A DNA stretch of 64,000 nt from Desulfobacterales bacterium (GTDB lineage: Bacteria > Desulfobacterota > Desulfobacteria > Desulfobacterales > Desulfosalsimonadaceae): positions 1,288,501 through 1,352,500 of the forward strand of contig JAXHNP010000006.1 in assembly GCA_034520365.1 (NCBI GenBank), given 5' to 3'. How positions within the stretch are numbered: the first letter of the stretch is position 1; each line of letters starts with the position of its first letter. The position numbers were made by a program, and so were the translations under genes. Below the pieces are notes generated by a model that did no database searches, was not told the DNA's origin, and was given only the letters and a program-made list of their open reading frames with translations. Shown here piece by piece: positions 8,494-15,277 of this stretch.

Positions 8494-8787
8494 ATGATAA
8501 TAACCTTTAAGTCCGTTGGCACCGGGGATATTTTTGATGGTGTGGCATCGCAAGCAGCTCGAAGATGCTGCCCTCAATCTATTTGGCCGGTTGCGCGTCG
8601 GAAATTGGATCAAATCAACAGAGTTCGGGTGATCGATGAACTTAAAGTGCCTCCCGGAAATCGGTTGGAACGTTTGAAAGGCGACCGGGAGAATCAATAC
8701 AGTATCCGCATTAATCAACAATATAGAATTTGTTTTATATGGGAGGAAGGCCATGCCTACGAGATCGAAATCACAGATTACCATTGA
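8494..8787 (+). CDS. higB: HigB/RelE-family toxin, copy 1
   Basis: A 97-residue RelE/ParE-superfamily mRNA interferase-like toxin. The diagnostic C-terminal half is present: LKVPPGNRLERLKGD, the QYSIRINQQYRICF strand block and EIEITDYH at the end. The N-terminal region is less well conserved. It lies just downstream of a consensus promoter and overlaps higA by 35 nt. It is close in type to the second higB at 12382. Confidence 0.9.
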   Translation: MIITFKSVGTGDIFDGVASQAARRCCPQSIWPVARRKLDQINRVRVIDELKVPPGNRLERLKGDRENQYSIRINQQYRICFIWEEGHAYEIEITDYH

Positions 8788-9115
8788 TATTGGGAGGCGG
8801 TTGCCTCGAAATCGTCCGCCGACACATCCCGGGGAGATGCTTTTCGAGGAATTCATCAAGCCGCTGGGGCTTACACAAGCAGAACTCGCTCGTTGCCTGG
8901 GCGTTTCTTACCCTCGTCTTAACGAAATTGTTAAAGGCAGACGTTCGGTAACTCCGGATACGGCCTTGCGGCTTTCCCGTGTTTTGGGTATGTCCGCAGA
9001 TTTCTGGCTGGGCTTGCAACAGGATTGGGATCTTTGGCATGCAATGAACAGTCCTGAAGCAAATCAGATTTATCGCCTGAAACCAATTCTCAGAGATCAG
9101 CATTCTTCTGCATAA
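8753..9115 (+). CDS. higA: HigA-family XRE antitoxin, copy 1
   Basis: A 120-residue helix-turn-helix antitoxin of the VapI/HigA type: HPGEMLFEEFIKPLGLTQAELARCL, RLNEIVKGRRSVTPDTALRL and FWLGLQQDWDLW. It is expected to bind HigB and repress the operon. Start ATG 8753 is supported by GGGAGGAAGG immediately upstream; it lies within higB, giving an overlapping coupled pair. The stop codon lies inside the left core of the next attC-like site. Confidence 0.92.
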   Translation: MPTRSKSQITIDIGRRLPRNRPPTHPGEMLFEEFIKPLGLTQAELARCLGVSYPRLNEIVKGRRSVTPDTALRLSRVLGMSADFWLGLQQDWDLWHAMNSPEANQIYRLKPILRDQHSSA

Positions 9116-9180
9116 CCATTTTCTCCACCTTACAGTTGTTCCGCTGCCGCTCCCACCTGCAGATGAGAAATGCGTTCTAC
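9110..9180 (+). other. attC-like site D2 (degenerate)
   Basis: The left core-like GCATAAC is at 9110-9116 and the right core GTTCTAC at 9174-9180. The arms CATTTTCTCC...ACAG and CTGCAGATGAGAAATG pair only with several unpaired bases. It is in the right place, immediately after higA, but is weaker than the others. Confidence 0.5.
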
Positions 9181-9194
9181 CTCATTTAGCTTGA

Positions 9195-9404
9195 CAAATT
9201 ATTTCTTTTTTTAAAGGCATTCCCATTCGTTATATAGATCCGAATTTTGTTGCGGTTTTAAAATTATCCAAACAGGCGAATATTTATGCATACGATGCTT
9301 ATTTTTTGGATTGTGCGATCAGGTACAGGTCTCCCTTATTGACATTGGACCGAAAGCTTATGGCATCTGCCCAAAATCTCAACGTCGAAACCCTGGAGGT
9401 ATAA
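9195..9404 (+). pseudogene. Truncated PIN-domain (VapC-like) toxin, C-terminal half
   Basis: An open frame without a start codon encodes the C-terminal 69 residues of a PIN-domain ribonuclease: IPIRYIDPNFV, NIYAYDAYFLDCAIR (with the conserved Asp of the active site) and LLTLDRKLMASA. The N-terminal half, with the first catalytic Asp, is absent; the frame opens 15 bp after the attC-like site D2. It ends 1 bp before the Phd-type antitoxin gene, so it is probably the wreck of that antitoxin's partner. Confidence 0.75.
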
Positions 9405-9405
9405 A

Positions 9406-9624
9406 ATGCAAATTTATACATATTCTGAAGCACGGCAAAAGCTGGCCATGATTCTTGACCAAGCGGAAAACTCAGGAAAAGTGCTAATACGAAGGAAAGA
9501 CGGCAGGACCTTCGCATTGGTTCCGGAAAAAATCGCTTCTTCCCCCTTGGATGTGCCTTCTATTAATGCAAAAATTACCACTCAAGAAATAGTGGATAAT
9601 ATTCGAGAAGGAAGGGAAAGGTAG
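9406..9624 (+). CDS. Phd/YefM-family antitoxin
   Basis: A 72-residue protein starting MQIYTYSEARQKLAMILDQA, the typical Phd/YefM N-terminal DNA-binding fold, followed by RRKDGRTFALVPEK and a C-terminal toxin-binding helix (TTQEIVDNIREGRER). An upstream CTGGAGG at 9393-9399 serves as ribosome-binding site. The upstream PIN toxin is truncated, so this antitoxin appears to be left without an active local toxin. Confidence 0.88.
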   Translation: MQIYTYSEARQKLAMILDQAENSGKVLIRRKDGRTFALVPEKIASSPLDVPSINAKITTQEIVDNIREGRER

Positions 9625-9635
9625 AACTTTCCTGC

Positions 9636-9728
9636 TGCACTCTGACCGGTGTTCCGCAAACACCCAAGGCAGATATCAAAAAAGCTGAACATCGGAAAAA
9701 TGAATATTTCAGGAGAAAAATAAAATGA
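9636..9728 (+). pseudogene. HigB/Gp49-like toxin remnant, C-terminal ~30 residues
   Basis: A short open frame reads ...[18 protein letters not shown]..., ending FRRKIK and a TGA. The spacing of TPK, DI-A, K-EY and RRK resembles the C-terminus of phage-type HigB toxins. The TGA overlaps the ATG of the following XRE gene (ATGA), the usual coupling of such pairs. The bulk of the toxin is missing. The upstream boundary is uncertain because the frame stays open into the end of the Phd gene. Confidence 0.6.
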
Positions 9729-10000
9729 GCGATCTTCAAAAATATATAAATAAAAGAAAAGTGCGTGACCCAGGATTTGCAGAGGGCTTTGATACAGGAT
9801 ACGAACAATTTAAGATAGGAGTGATGCTTAAACAGGCCCGCGAAGAGGCAGGATTAACGCAAGAACAATTTGCTGAAAAATTACATACAAAAAAATCAGC
9901 CATTTCAAGAATTGAGAATCACGCGGAAGATATCAAGCTTTCGACGCTTGAAAATTACGCAAGAGCACTTGGTAAAAAGCTTCATCTGAAAGTCGCTTAA
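9725..10000 (+). CDS. XRE-family antitoxin, orphaned
   Basis: A 91-residue protein with a helix-turn-helix ([20 protein letters not shown]...[10 protein letters not shown]) and an N-terminal extension typical of HigA partners of Gp49-like HigB toxins. It ends [16 protein letters not shown] lies 9 bp upstream of ATG 9725. Its partner is only a C-terminal fragment. An attC follows 5 bp after the stop. Confidence 0.9.
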   Translation: MSDLQKYINKRKVRDPGFAEGFDTGYEQFKIGVMLKQAREEAGLTQEQFAEKLHTKKSAISRIENHAEDIKLSTLENYARALGKKLHLKVA

Positions 10001-10004
10001 ATGC

Positions 10005-10076
10005 AGCGAACCATGCCTTGCACTCGGACAGGAACTCCGCTGCGCTTCGTTCCTGCCGGTGAAGGCTACGTTATGC
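10005..10076 (+). other. attC-like recombination site E
   Basis: The left core-like AGCGAAC is at 10005-10011 and the right core GTTATGC at 10070-10076. The arm CCTTGCACTCGGACAGGAAC pairs perfectly with GTTCCTGCCGGTGAAGG once three single extrahelical bases are set aside. This is one of the clearest sites in the array. Confidence 0.9.
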
Positions 10077-10113
10077 AGCGGTTGCTTAAAATGATTAATT
10101 CGGAGAAAATGAG

Positions 10114-10439
10114 GTGAGTGATCTTTTCAACCAGATATACGGCCTTATCAAGGCTGACGAGGTTTTGATATCGGAGCATGGATATGATGAATTGGCTGAA
10201 GATAACTTGTCAATCCGAGAAATCGTTGAAGGTGTAGCAAACGGGACAATGTTGAAGAATATCCCCAGTACCCCAAAGGACCATGTATTTTGGTTTTGCA
10301 GCAGGACCGGTCAGGAAATCCTGTCCATGTTGTATGGGGTATTCCAAAAGGGTTTGATAAACCCGCTGTTCTGGTCACTGCCTACAGGCCAGATCCGGAA
10401 CGCTGGGATGAAAATTTTTTACGGAGAGGCAAAAGATGA
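10114..10439 (+). pseudogene. DUF4258 protein, frameshifted (toxin-like)
   Basis: The first part (GTG 10114, GGAG upstream) reads [24 protein letters not shown], the DUF4258 N-terminus. At about 10250 the family sequence continues in another frame: [21 protein letters not shown], then [13 protein letters not shown] and a final RRGKR, with its TGA overlapping the next ATG at 10436. A single missing base explains it. If translation stays in the first frame, an unrelated C-terminus results. DUF4258 proteins often sit in toxin-like positions of two-gene modules; activity is unproven. Confidence 0.78.
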
Positions 10440-10654
10440 AACGTCGGAAAAAAATCAAGTATATCCATGAAGGGCAATATGTTGCTGAAGTGGAGGTTGA
10501 ACTGATGGAAGACGAGACCGGGTGGTCCCCTTATCTTAGCGTAGAGGATGCTTATAAATTGGATGATGTGCGGGATGCGCTTCGTAACGGAGATTTAAAA
10601 TCAGCAACAAAATATGGACGTATTTACGAGCTTCGTCCAGTGGCTCATCAGTAA
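10436..10654 (+). CDS. Small partner protein of DUF4258 (putative antitoxin)
   Basis: A 72-residue protein starting [19 protein letters not shown], an acidic middle ([19 protein letters not shown]) and a C-terminal helix. Its ATG overlaps the stop of the DUF4258 frame by ATGA. I recognise this as the usual neighbour of DUF4258 genes but no function is established; an antitoxin-like role is inferred from position. An attC follows 4 bp after the stop. Confidence 0.78.
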   Translation: MKRRKKIKYIHEGQYVAEVEVELMEDETGWSPYLSVEDAYKLDDVRDALRNGDLKSATKYGRIYELRPVAHQ

Positions 10655-10658
10655 AACA

Positions 10659-10718
10659 GCATAACGAGCCTAATTCAGCCGACGCAAAAAACCGCGCGGC
10701 TGATTAGCGGCGTTATGG
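10659..10718 (+). other. attC-like recombination site F
   Basis: The left core-like GCATAAC is at 10659-10665 and the right core GTTATGG at 10712-10718. The arms GCCTAATTCAGCCGACGC and GCGCGGCTGATTAGCGGC pair with a few extrahelical bases. At 60 bp this is close to the short attC sites of mobile integrons. Confidence 0.9.
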
Positions 10719-10753
10719 ACCAAAAAAGCCATATAAAAAACCATATTTTTATA

Positions 10754-10782
10754 TTGACACATTTTCTTTCCTTATCTATTAT
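10754..10782 (+). promoter_or_regulatory. Promoter of brnTA-2
   Basis: TTGACA (10754-10759), a 17-bp spacer and TATTAT (10777-10782). The brnT ATG at 10789 lies where transcription should begin, suggesting a leaderless mRNA, as for higB-1. Confidence 0.72.
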
Positions 10783-10788
10783 AATTTT

Positions 10789-11079
10789 ATGAGTAAACGA
10801 TCTGATTTTGATTGGGATTCCAAAAAAGACAGGCAGAACCAGGGAAAACATGGAGTTTCTTTCGCCCTGGCACAGCTTGCTTTTTTGGACACTGAACGTG
10901 TTATCCTTGAAGACCTTGAGCACAGTGAAAATGAAAAACGGTTTTACTGTCTTGGCAAGGTCTCCGACGGGATAATGACGGTTCGGTTTACATACCGAAA
11001 GAACAAAATCAGAATAATCGGTGCCGGATATTGGCGGAAAGGAAAGAAAATCTATGAAAGAGAAAATCAAATACACTGA
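10789..11079 (+). CDS. brnT: BrnT family toxin, copy 2
   Basis: A 96-residue BrnT: FDWDSKKDRQNQGKHGVSF, RFYCLGKVSDGIMTVRFTYR and KIRIIGAGYWRKGKK. Compared with copy 1 it is divergent, so the two are separate acquisitions rather than a recent duplication. It overlaps brnA-2 by 26 nt. Confidence 0.9.
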   Translation: MSKRSDFDWDSKKDRQNQGKHGVSFALAQLAFLDTERVILEDLEHSENEKRFYCLGKVSDGIMTVRFTYRKNKIRIIGAGYWRKGKKIYERENQIH

Positions 11080-11281
11080 CGAACCAATGGGAAAAGTTAA
11101 GGTCGTCTCTGACTTTCTTCCATCCCCGGAAGAACTCGCTTTAAAGGATGAAACCGTCAAGGTTACAATTACGCTAAGCAAAACGAGTGTGGACTTTTTT
11201 AAGAAAGAAGCAAAAAAATATAATACGCAATATCAAAAAATGATTCGCAGGCTTCTGGATGAATATACTGCCCATCAATAA
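11054..11281 (+). CDS. brnA: BrnA family antitoxin, copy 2
   Basis: A 75-residue protein from ATG 11054 (MKEKIKYTDEPMGKVKVV) with a ribbon-helix-helix-like part, VKVTITLSKTSVDFFKKEAKK, and a C-terminal helix. An in-frame ATG at 11021 would add 11 residues wholly inside brnT and is less likely. The partner is brnT-2. attC G begins 9 bp after the stop. Confidence 0.86.
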   Translation: MKEKIKYTDEPMGKVKVVSDFLPSPEELALKDETVKVTITLSKTSVDFFKKEAKKYNTQYQKMIRRLLDEYTAHQ

Positions 11282-11289
11282 CTGCGAAT

Positions 11290-11378
11290 CCATAACCACA
11301 GCATCAACACGGACCGGGAAACAGCAGCTCTGCTTCGCTTTGCTGCTGTTTCCCGGCCGGTTATGCTGGGCGTTCGGC
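11290..11378 (+). other. attC-like recombination site G
   Basis: The left core-like CCATAAC is at 11290-11296 and the right core GTTCGGC at 11372-11378, fitting GTTRRRY except for one base. The arms run through CAGCAT-AAC-CGG-CCGGGAAACAGCAG on both sides and pair perfectly except for three single extrahelical bases. With E, this is the strongest attC in the window. Confidence 0.92.
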
Positions 11379-11405
11379 ACCAATAATCTGATTGGATTTT
11401 GACAA

Positions 11406-11653
11406 ATGAAAACAACCCAATATTTTGATTACACAAAAAAACGTCCGGATCGCGCTCAGATTAAGGAGGATTGGATCAATAGAGGATTAAGGCAGTTATT
11501 GAGAAACCCGCAAAAATTGAAGTGCAATCCGATGGTAGGATCAGAAAATGGGCCAGAATAACAGAAGCTGGAAAATATTTGCGGGTTATTTTGCTTGATG
11601 ATGGCAAAACAGTGCATAATGCATTTTTTGATAGCTCCTTTAAGGAGGAATGA
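11406..11653 (+). pseudogene. Frameshifted partner of the DUF2283 gene
   Basis: The N-terminus reads MKTTQYFDYTKKRPDRAQ from ATG 11406 to about WINR. The rest of the protein lies in another frame: VIEKPAKIEVQSDGRIRKWA, then YLRVILLDDGKTVHNAFFDS and a TGA at 11651-11653. The break is at about 11483-11493, where an extra 11-nt stretch (GGATTAAGGCA) resembles nearby upstream sequence and shifts the frame. The gene is the usual upstream neighbour of DUF2283 proteins and is toxin-like by position only. Confidence 0.7.
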
Positions 11654-11656
11654 GAC

Positions 11657-11863
11657 ATGAAAGTGAAATATTTTTCCGACACCGATACAGCTCACATAGA
11701 ATTTACAGAAAAGGCGGTCCAGGAGACAAAAGAGATAAGCGAAAATATCTATATAGACATTGATGAAAAGGGCAACATTGTCAGCATGACGATTGAACAT
11801 GCAAAAGACAATGCTGGGCTTTGGGAATTCTCCTACCAAGAAATGTCCCGTCAAACAGCATAG
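11657..11863 (+). CDS. DUF2283 family protein (putative antitoxin)
   Basis: A 68-residue protein: MKVKYFSDTDTAHIEFTEK, ENIYIDIDEKGNIVSMTIEHA and a C-terminal tail. This matches the DUF2283 beta-rich family. AAGGAGG about 10 bp upstream supports ATG 11657. The upstream partner is frameshifted. The stop codon lies at the left boundary of the second copy of the 435-bp repeat. Confidence 0.85.
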   Translation: MKVKYFSDTDTAHIEFTEKAVQETKEISENIYIDIDEKGNIVSMTIEHAKDNAGLWEFSYQEMSRQTA

Positions 11864-12294
11864 TGTCGGCGATGCGGTGGCCGAACTCGGGCCGCCGGAT
11901 AACATCCGCGAGGTCTTTGTGGAGTTTCAGCAATACTTGTATTGAAATTTCCGGTTATCCGATTTACTCCAGTGCGAAGGAATCAGCGAGTCAGAAAAAT
12001 GATGGGAATGGTTGATCCAAATCGGGATCGGGATCGCTATCGAAATCGAAATGTTTCGATCCCGATCCCGATAGCGATTTCGATCCCGATACAATTTCCA
12101 CTGGAGTCAAACAGATAACCAAATTGAAATTTTCAGCCTGATCCGCCCCCCGGATCCAATCTACCGTGAAAAGAATTGACTGTTGAATCAAAATATTTGG
12201 ATGATATCAATGCATCCGAGTGGTACCAAATGGCCCATAACATGCGGTTTCACAGAGGACCGCTCATCCCCCGCGGCCTGTGAACCGCAGCGTT
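11860..12294 (+). repeat. 435-bp direct repeat, copy 2
   Basis: A near-identical copy of 6528-6962, carrying the last 86 bp of hsdR (out of context), the ATCGGG hairpin and an attC, and ending at the attC GTT. It fills most of the gene-free interval 11864-12381. Confidence 0.92.
12021..12090. repeat. ATCGGG/ATCGAAA hairpin, copy 2
   Basis: Identical in design to the hairpin at 6689-6758 and part of the same duplicated block. Confidence 0.75.
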
Positions 12295-12298
12295 ATAA
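12235..12298 (+). other. attC-like recombination site B2
   Basis: The same site as B1 with slightly different loop bases: left core CCATAAC, right core GTTATAA. The higBA-2 cassette follows. Confidence 0.75.
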
Positions 12299-12381
12299 CC
12301 CATACAACTGAAACATTCATCGAATTGCATTTCCGGATTTAACGCTTGACGTTATTATCGTGGAGCGTTAATATTTATTAT

Positions 12382-12663
12382 ATGATTCAATCTTTCCGGG
12401 ACAAAGAAGCTGAGAAAATATTTAACAGGCAATTTTCAGCGAAATTGCCCAAAAATATTCAGGGCATAGCACGCAAAAAGCTTGTAATACTTGATGCTGC
12501 AGTGGATTTAAATGATTTACGAGTGCCTCCGGGTAATAGGTTAGAGGCATTAAGAGGCAACCGGAAAGGGCAGCACAGCATACGCATAAACGATCAATGG
12601 CGGATTTGTTTTAAATGGCGCAATGGCTCTGCGTATGAAGTTGAAATAACAGATTATCATTAG
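12382..12663 (+). CDS. higB: HigB/RelE-family toxin, copy 2
   Basis: A 93-residue toxin from ATG 12382: MIQSFRDKEAEKIFNRQFSA, ARKKLVILDAAVDLNDLRVP, PPGNRLEALRGNRKGQHSIR, INDQWRICFKW and EVEITDYH. This is a canonical full-length HigB of the RelE superfamily. An in-frame ATG at 12346 overlaps a TTGACG (12346-12351) that probably serves as -35, so the shorter form is chosen. Confidence 0.92.
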   Translation: MIQSFRDKEAEKIFNRQFSAKLPKNIQGIARKKLVILDAAVDLNDLRVPPGNRLEALRGNRKGQHSIRINDQWRICFKWRNGSAYEVEITDYH

Positions 12664-12671
12664 GAGATTAT

Positions 12672-12989
12672 ATGCAAAGTAAAAAATTACCGCCCATTCA
12701 TCCCGGCAAGATTCTGATGGAAGATTTTTTGGCTCCCATGGGAATCAGCCAGTATCGCTTGGCCAAAGATATAAGCGTTTCCCCCCGGCGTATAAATGAA
12801 ATAGTGCATGAGAAACGATCCATTACTGCCGATACCGCACTTCGCCTAGGCCGTTTTTTTGGCATGACTCCTCAATTTTGGCTGAATCTCCAGAATCGTT
12901 ACGATCTGGAAACCACAGAAGACTTGATAGGAAAACGACTTAATAATGAAGTAATTGCACTTCAGCGGGAAGCAACAAATATTCACTAA
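12672..12989 (+). CDS. higA: HigA-family XRE antitoxin, copy 2
   Basis: A 105-residue VapI/HigA-type antitoxin: PPIHPGKILMEDFLAPMGIS, an HTH (QYRLAKDISVSPRRINEIVH), SITADTALRLGRFFG and FWLNLQNRYDLE. TAGGAGA lies just upstream of ATG 12672, 8 bp after higB. It is the partner of higB-2 and last gene of the cassette array. Confidence 0.92.
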   Translation: MQSKKLPPIHPGKILMEDFLAPMGISQYRLAKDISVSPRRINEIVHEKRSITADTALRLGRFFGMTPQFWLNLQNRYDLETTEDLIGKRLNNEVIALQREATNIH

Positions 12990-12991
12990 GG

Positions 12992-13064
12992 TTATAACCA
13001 GTCAGCCCAGGCGACAGCCAGGGCCGGCGGAATTTTGACAAGCCGAGGGGAATTGAGCATCAAC
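12992..13064 (+). other. Half attC-like site H at the array edge
   Basis: TTATAAC followed by CAGTCAGCCCAGGCGACAGC, which matches the left half of site D at 8157, then GAGGGGAATTGAGCATCAAC, which matches sequence to the right of the inserted element at 8371. No right arm or GTT core follows. It therefore preserves the uninterrupted form of the sequence into which MITE-like element 1 inserted, and marks the right edge of the cassette array. Confidence 0.6.
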
Positions 13065-13140
13065 CTTTGGGTTGATCTCTATCAGCGGGAAAGCGAACTG
13101 CGTTTCAGGACTGTTCTCGAAAACCTGCCCGGCGGCATCT

Positions 13141-14304
13141 TTATTTGGGGGAAGGAGTCCGCTTTTTGCGCCGTTTTTCATGCCAAGCGGCAATGGAAGG
13201 GGCCCGGCCGAACAGGTATACGCCGATAAAGGCGGTGACGACAATGTAGATGCCGCTGAAAACCCGTAATTCCGGAACGGCCATGCTGGCGATGATGGCG
13301 GAAAATTCGCCTCTCTGCACCATGGAAAAACCGGCCCGCACCGAAGACTTTGGCCTCAGTCCGAACAGGCGGCTTCCCGCATAGGCGGTAATAATTTTGC
13401 CGGCGATCGCCCATATCACAATCACCGCCATCATGGGAGCGTAGGGAACTCCCTCGCCGAAATAGATGGTGGTTCCGAACCAGAAGAAGAAAAAGGGCAG
13501 GGTCAAATCCCTTACGGGCAGAATGAGATGTTCCAGTTCCGAGGACCGGCCGGTCTCCGAGAGCATGACCCCTGCCAGAAACGCCCCCAGTATTTCCGAA
13601 AGTCCCAGGGAAATGGCCAGGCCGGCATAGGCAAGCGCCACTCCCACGGTCAGAAGGGGCATGAAATCATGCTGTATGTACCTGGAAATAAACTGGTTGA
13701 GCCGCCTGAACCCGTAATGGCCGATGATAATCGCGCCTGCAACCAGTAAAAGGATTTTTGCGGCCAGCACCCCCGTAAACGCCGGGGAAAGCGACTCGCC
13801 GGCATTTACGCCGGCGATAAAGGACACCAGCACCGGCGCCACCAGGTCTTCAAATATCAGCAGCGCAAGGATAAACTCGGCCTCCGGGCTTGCCAGCCGC
13901 TTTTTTTCTTCAAGCATCTTGGCTGTAATCGACGAGCTGGTGGCATAAGCCACTGATCCGATAATAAATGCGGAAATAAAGTTCAGGCCGAAAATCAGGG
14001 AAACCGCCATGGCGCCGCCCAGGTTCAGCGCCACGTCCAGCAGACCGGCGGGCCAGATTTTTTTGGAGATACTGATCATCCTGGCCAGGGGAAATTCCAG
14101 GCCCAGGATGAAAAACAGAAGCACGATGCCCACCTCGGCAACCGTGTGGATGGCCTCTATATCGTGGAAAAAAGACGATACAGCCGTCCCGAGTACGATG
14201 TAGATCAGAACCGAGGGAAGCCTGAGCCGCTGCGAGGTAAAGCTTACCAGAAAAAACGCGCACAGAATGAGGCCCGCAAACAGCAGGAAAGGGATGTTTT
14301 CCAC
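13141..14304 (-). CDS. khtU: CPA2-family monovalent cation:proton antiporter, KhtU-like
   Basis: An inner-membrane K+(Na+)/H+ antiporter of 387 residues with about eleven to twelve hydrophobic segments. It shows GLEFPLARM, the acidic LIFEDLVAPVLVSF segment and GVMLSETG of the CPA2 family. It ends soon after the membrane domain and has no fused RCK domain. The regulatory subunit is instead the separate gene just upstream (8-bp gap), exactly as in KhtTU potassium exporters. The pair probably exports K+ in response to alkaline pH or nucleotide signals; that role is inferred from the family. Confidence 0.86.
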   Translation of the reverse strand: MENIPFLLFAGLILCAFFLVSFTSQRLRLPSVLIYIVLGTAVSSFFHDIEAIHTVAEVGIVLLFFILGLEFPLARMISISKKIWPAGLLDVALNLGGAMAVSLIFGLNFISAFIIGSVAYATSSSITAKMLEEKKRLASPEAEFILALLIFEDLVAPVLVSFIAGVNAGESLSPAFTGVLAAKILLLVAGAIIIGHYGFRRLNQFISRYIQHDFMPLLTVGVALAYAGLAISLGLSEILGAFLAGVMLSETGRSSELEHLILPVRDLTLPFFFFWFGTTIYFGEGVPYAPMMAVIVIWAIAGKIITAYAGSRLFGLRPKSSVRAGFSMVQRGEFSAIIASMAVPELRVFSGIYIVVTAFIGVYLFGRAPSIAAWHEKRRKKRTPSPK

Positions 14305-14312
14305 GGTTGATC

Positions 14313-14795
14313 CTAACCTTTGCAGAGCTGGTCGAGATTTTTGGTCTGTTCGCGGTTTCCTATGACCATAAGCACGTCTCCGGGCAGGATAAGCTCGTTT
14401 ACATCCGGGCTGCCGATCATTTTTTCACCGCGCTGGATGCCGACAATGGTCGTTCCGGTCCGGGTTCTGATCCGGGTGTCAATGATCTTCTGATTGGCAA
14501 GGCAGCTCTCAGGGGTCACCCGGAGCCATTCCAGGCGCACTGACTTTAAAAACAGCTCGACCCTGTCATCTGTTACCGGCTGATAGTCGACCCCCAGCAG
14601 GATGGTGCCGAGCTGGCGGGCCTCTTCGTCTGTGAGCGTAACTGTGAAATCCGGGTCCTCCTCCTCGTCCTTTGCGAAGTGATAGATCTCCCGGCTGCCG
14701 TTGTGGTGCAGGACAACAGTTATCTGCTCGTCCTCGGCGGTTTTGAAGGAATAGCGTTTGCCGATCCCCGGCAGGTCGGTTGTCTTGATCTGCAT
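14313..14795 (-). CDS. khtT: KhtT-like TrkA-C regulatory subunit of the K+/H+ antiporter
   Basis: A 160-residue cytoplasmic protein beginning MQIKTTDLPGIGKRYSFKT, the typical KhtT N-terminus. A C-terminal RCK_C/TrkA-C domain follows (about 85-160: NQKIIDTRIRTRTGTTIVGI, then a final PGDVLMVIGNREQ). Start ATG 14795 is chosen because AAGGGGG lies upstream; longer in-frame starts add unrelated sequence. It is the first gene of the two-gene khtTU operon. Confidence 0.86.
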   Translation of the reverse strand: MQIKTTDLPGIGKRYSFKTAEDEQITVVLHHNGSREIYHFAKDEEEDPDFTVTLTDEEARQLGTILLGVDYQPVTDDRVELFLKSVRLEWLRVTPESCLANQKIIDTRIRTRTGTTIVGIQRGEKMIGSPDVNELILPGDVLMVIGNREQTKNLDQLCKG

Positions 14796-15019
14796 ATAGG
14801 CTGTCCCCCTTTTGCATTTTGTTGTCTTTGCGGCCGTCAAGGGCCGGACGGTTTCCAGGATTCTTTCATATGGTTTCCCGCCCCAAACTTCAATATTTTT
14901 TGAAAAGTTAAGTTGAACCGGGATTGGCAAACCTTGAATCGGCTGTCAAGCATATTATTAGGCCGTTGAATCCCCGGCAATAAGTTTTTTTATGCCTTCA
15001 ATAGAAGCAAAAACATTAA

Positions 15020-15176
15020 CACGGTGAATTTGTTCTGGCGAACAACCCCATAACCATGGGGTTGTTCGCATGTAAGGTCGGCACGGTGGCCGACCCTACG
15101 ATGGATCGGGTTTTTCCCCATTCGTAGGGCGGGCCACCGTGCCCGCCTGAAAAATAGATAGAACAAATTTACCGTG
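15020..15176. mobile_element. MITE-like element 2 (CACGG family)
   Basis: The ends CACGGTGAATTTGTTCT and AGAACAAATTTACCGTG are 17-bp inverted repeats. They are flanked by the perfect 10-bp duplication AAAACATTAA (15010-15019 and 15177-15186). It contains a perfect hairpin, GCGAACAACCCCAT with ATGGGGTTGTTCGC, and a GC-rich core inverted repeat. It has no coding capacity. It explains most of the gene-free stretch 14796-15277. Confidence 0.93.
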
Positions 15177-15202
15177 AAAACATTAATCAAACATTAATCA
15201 AA

Positions 15203-15263
15203 AATTTGCATCCCCACCCCGGAAATGATAATATAACCCAAAATTAGGGGCCATTAAATGGGA
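15203..15263 (+). repeat. 61-bp intergenic repeat, copy 2
   Basis: 47 of 61 positions match 1351-1411 without gaps. It ends 15 bp before the channel gene's ATG and includes the GGGAG that may serve as its ribosome-binding site. Confidence 0.6.
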
Positions 15264-15277
15264 GATTGGCGTATATA

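Noticed and set aside
9622..9660. Possible further attC between the Phd gene and the XRE gene
   Set aside because: No paired arms or GTT core could be found; the stretch is better read as the end of a truncated HigB gene.
13141..14304. Antiporter considered as KefB/KefC
   Set aside because: There is no fused C-terminal RCK domain. The separate KhtT-like gene immediately upstream fits KhtTU better.
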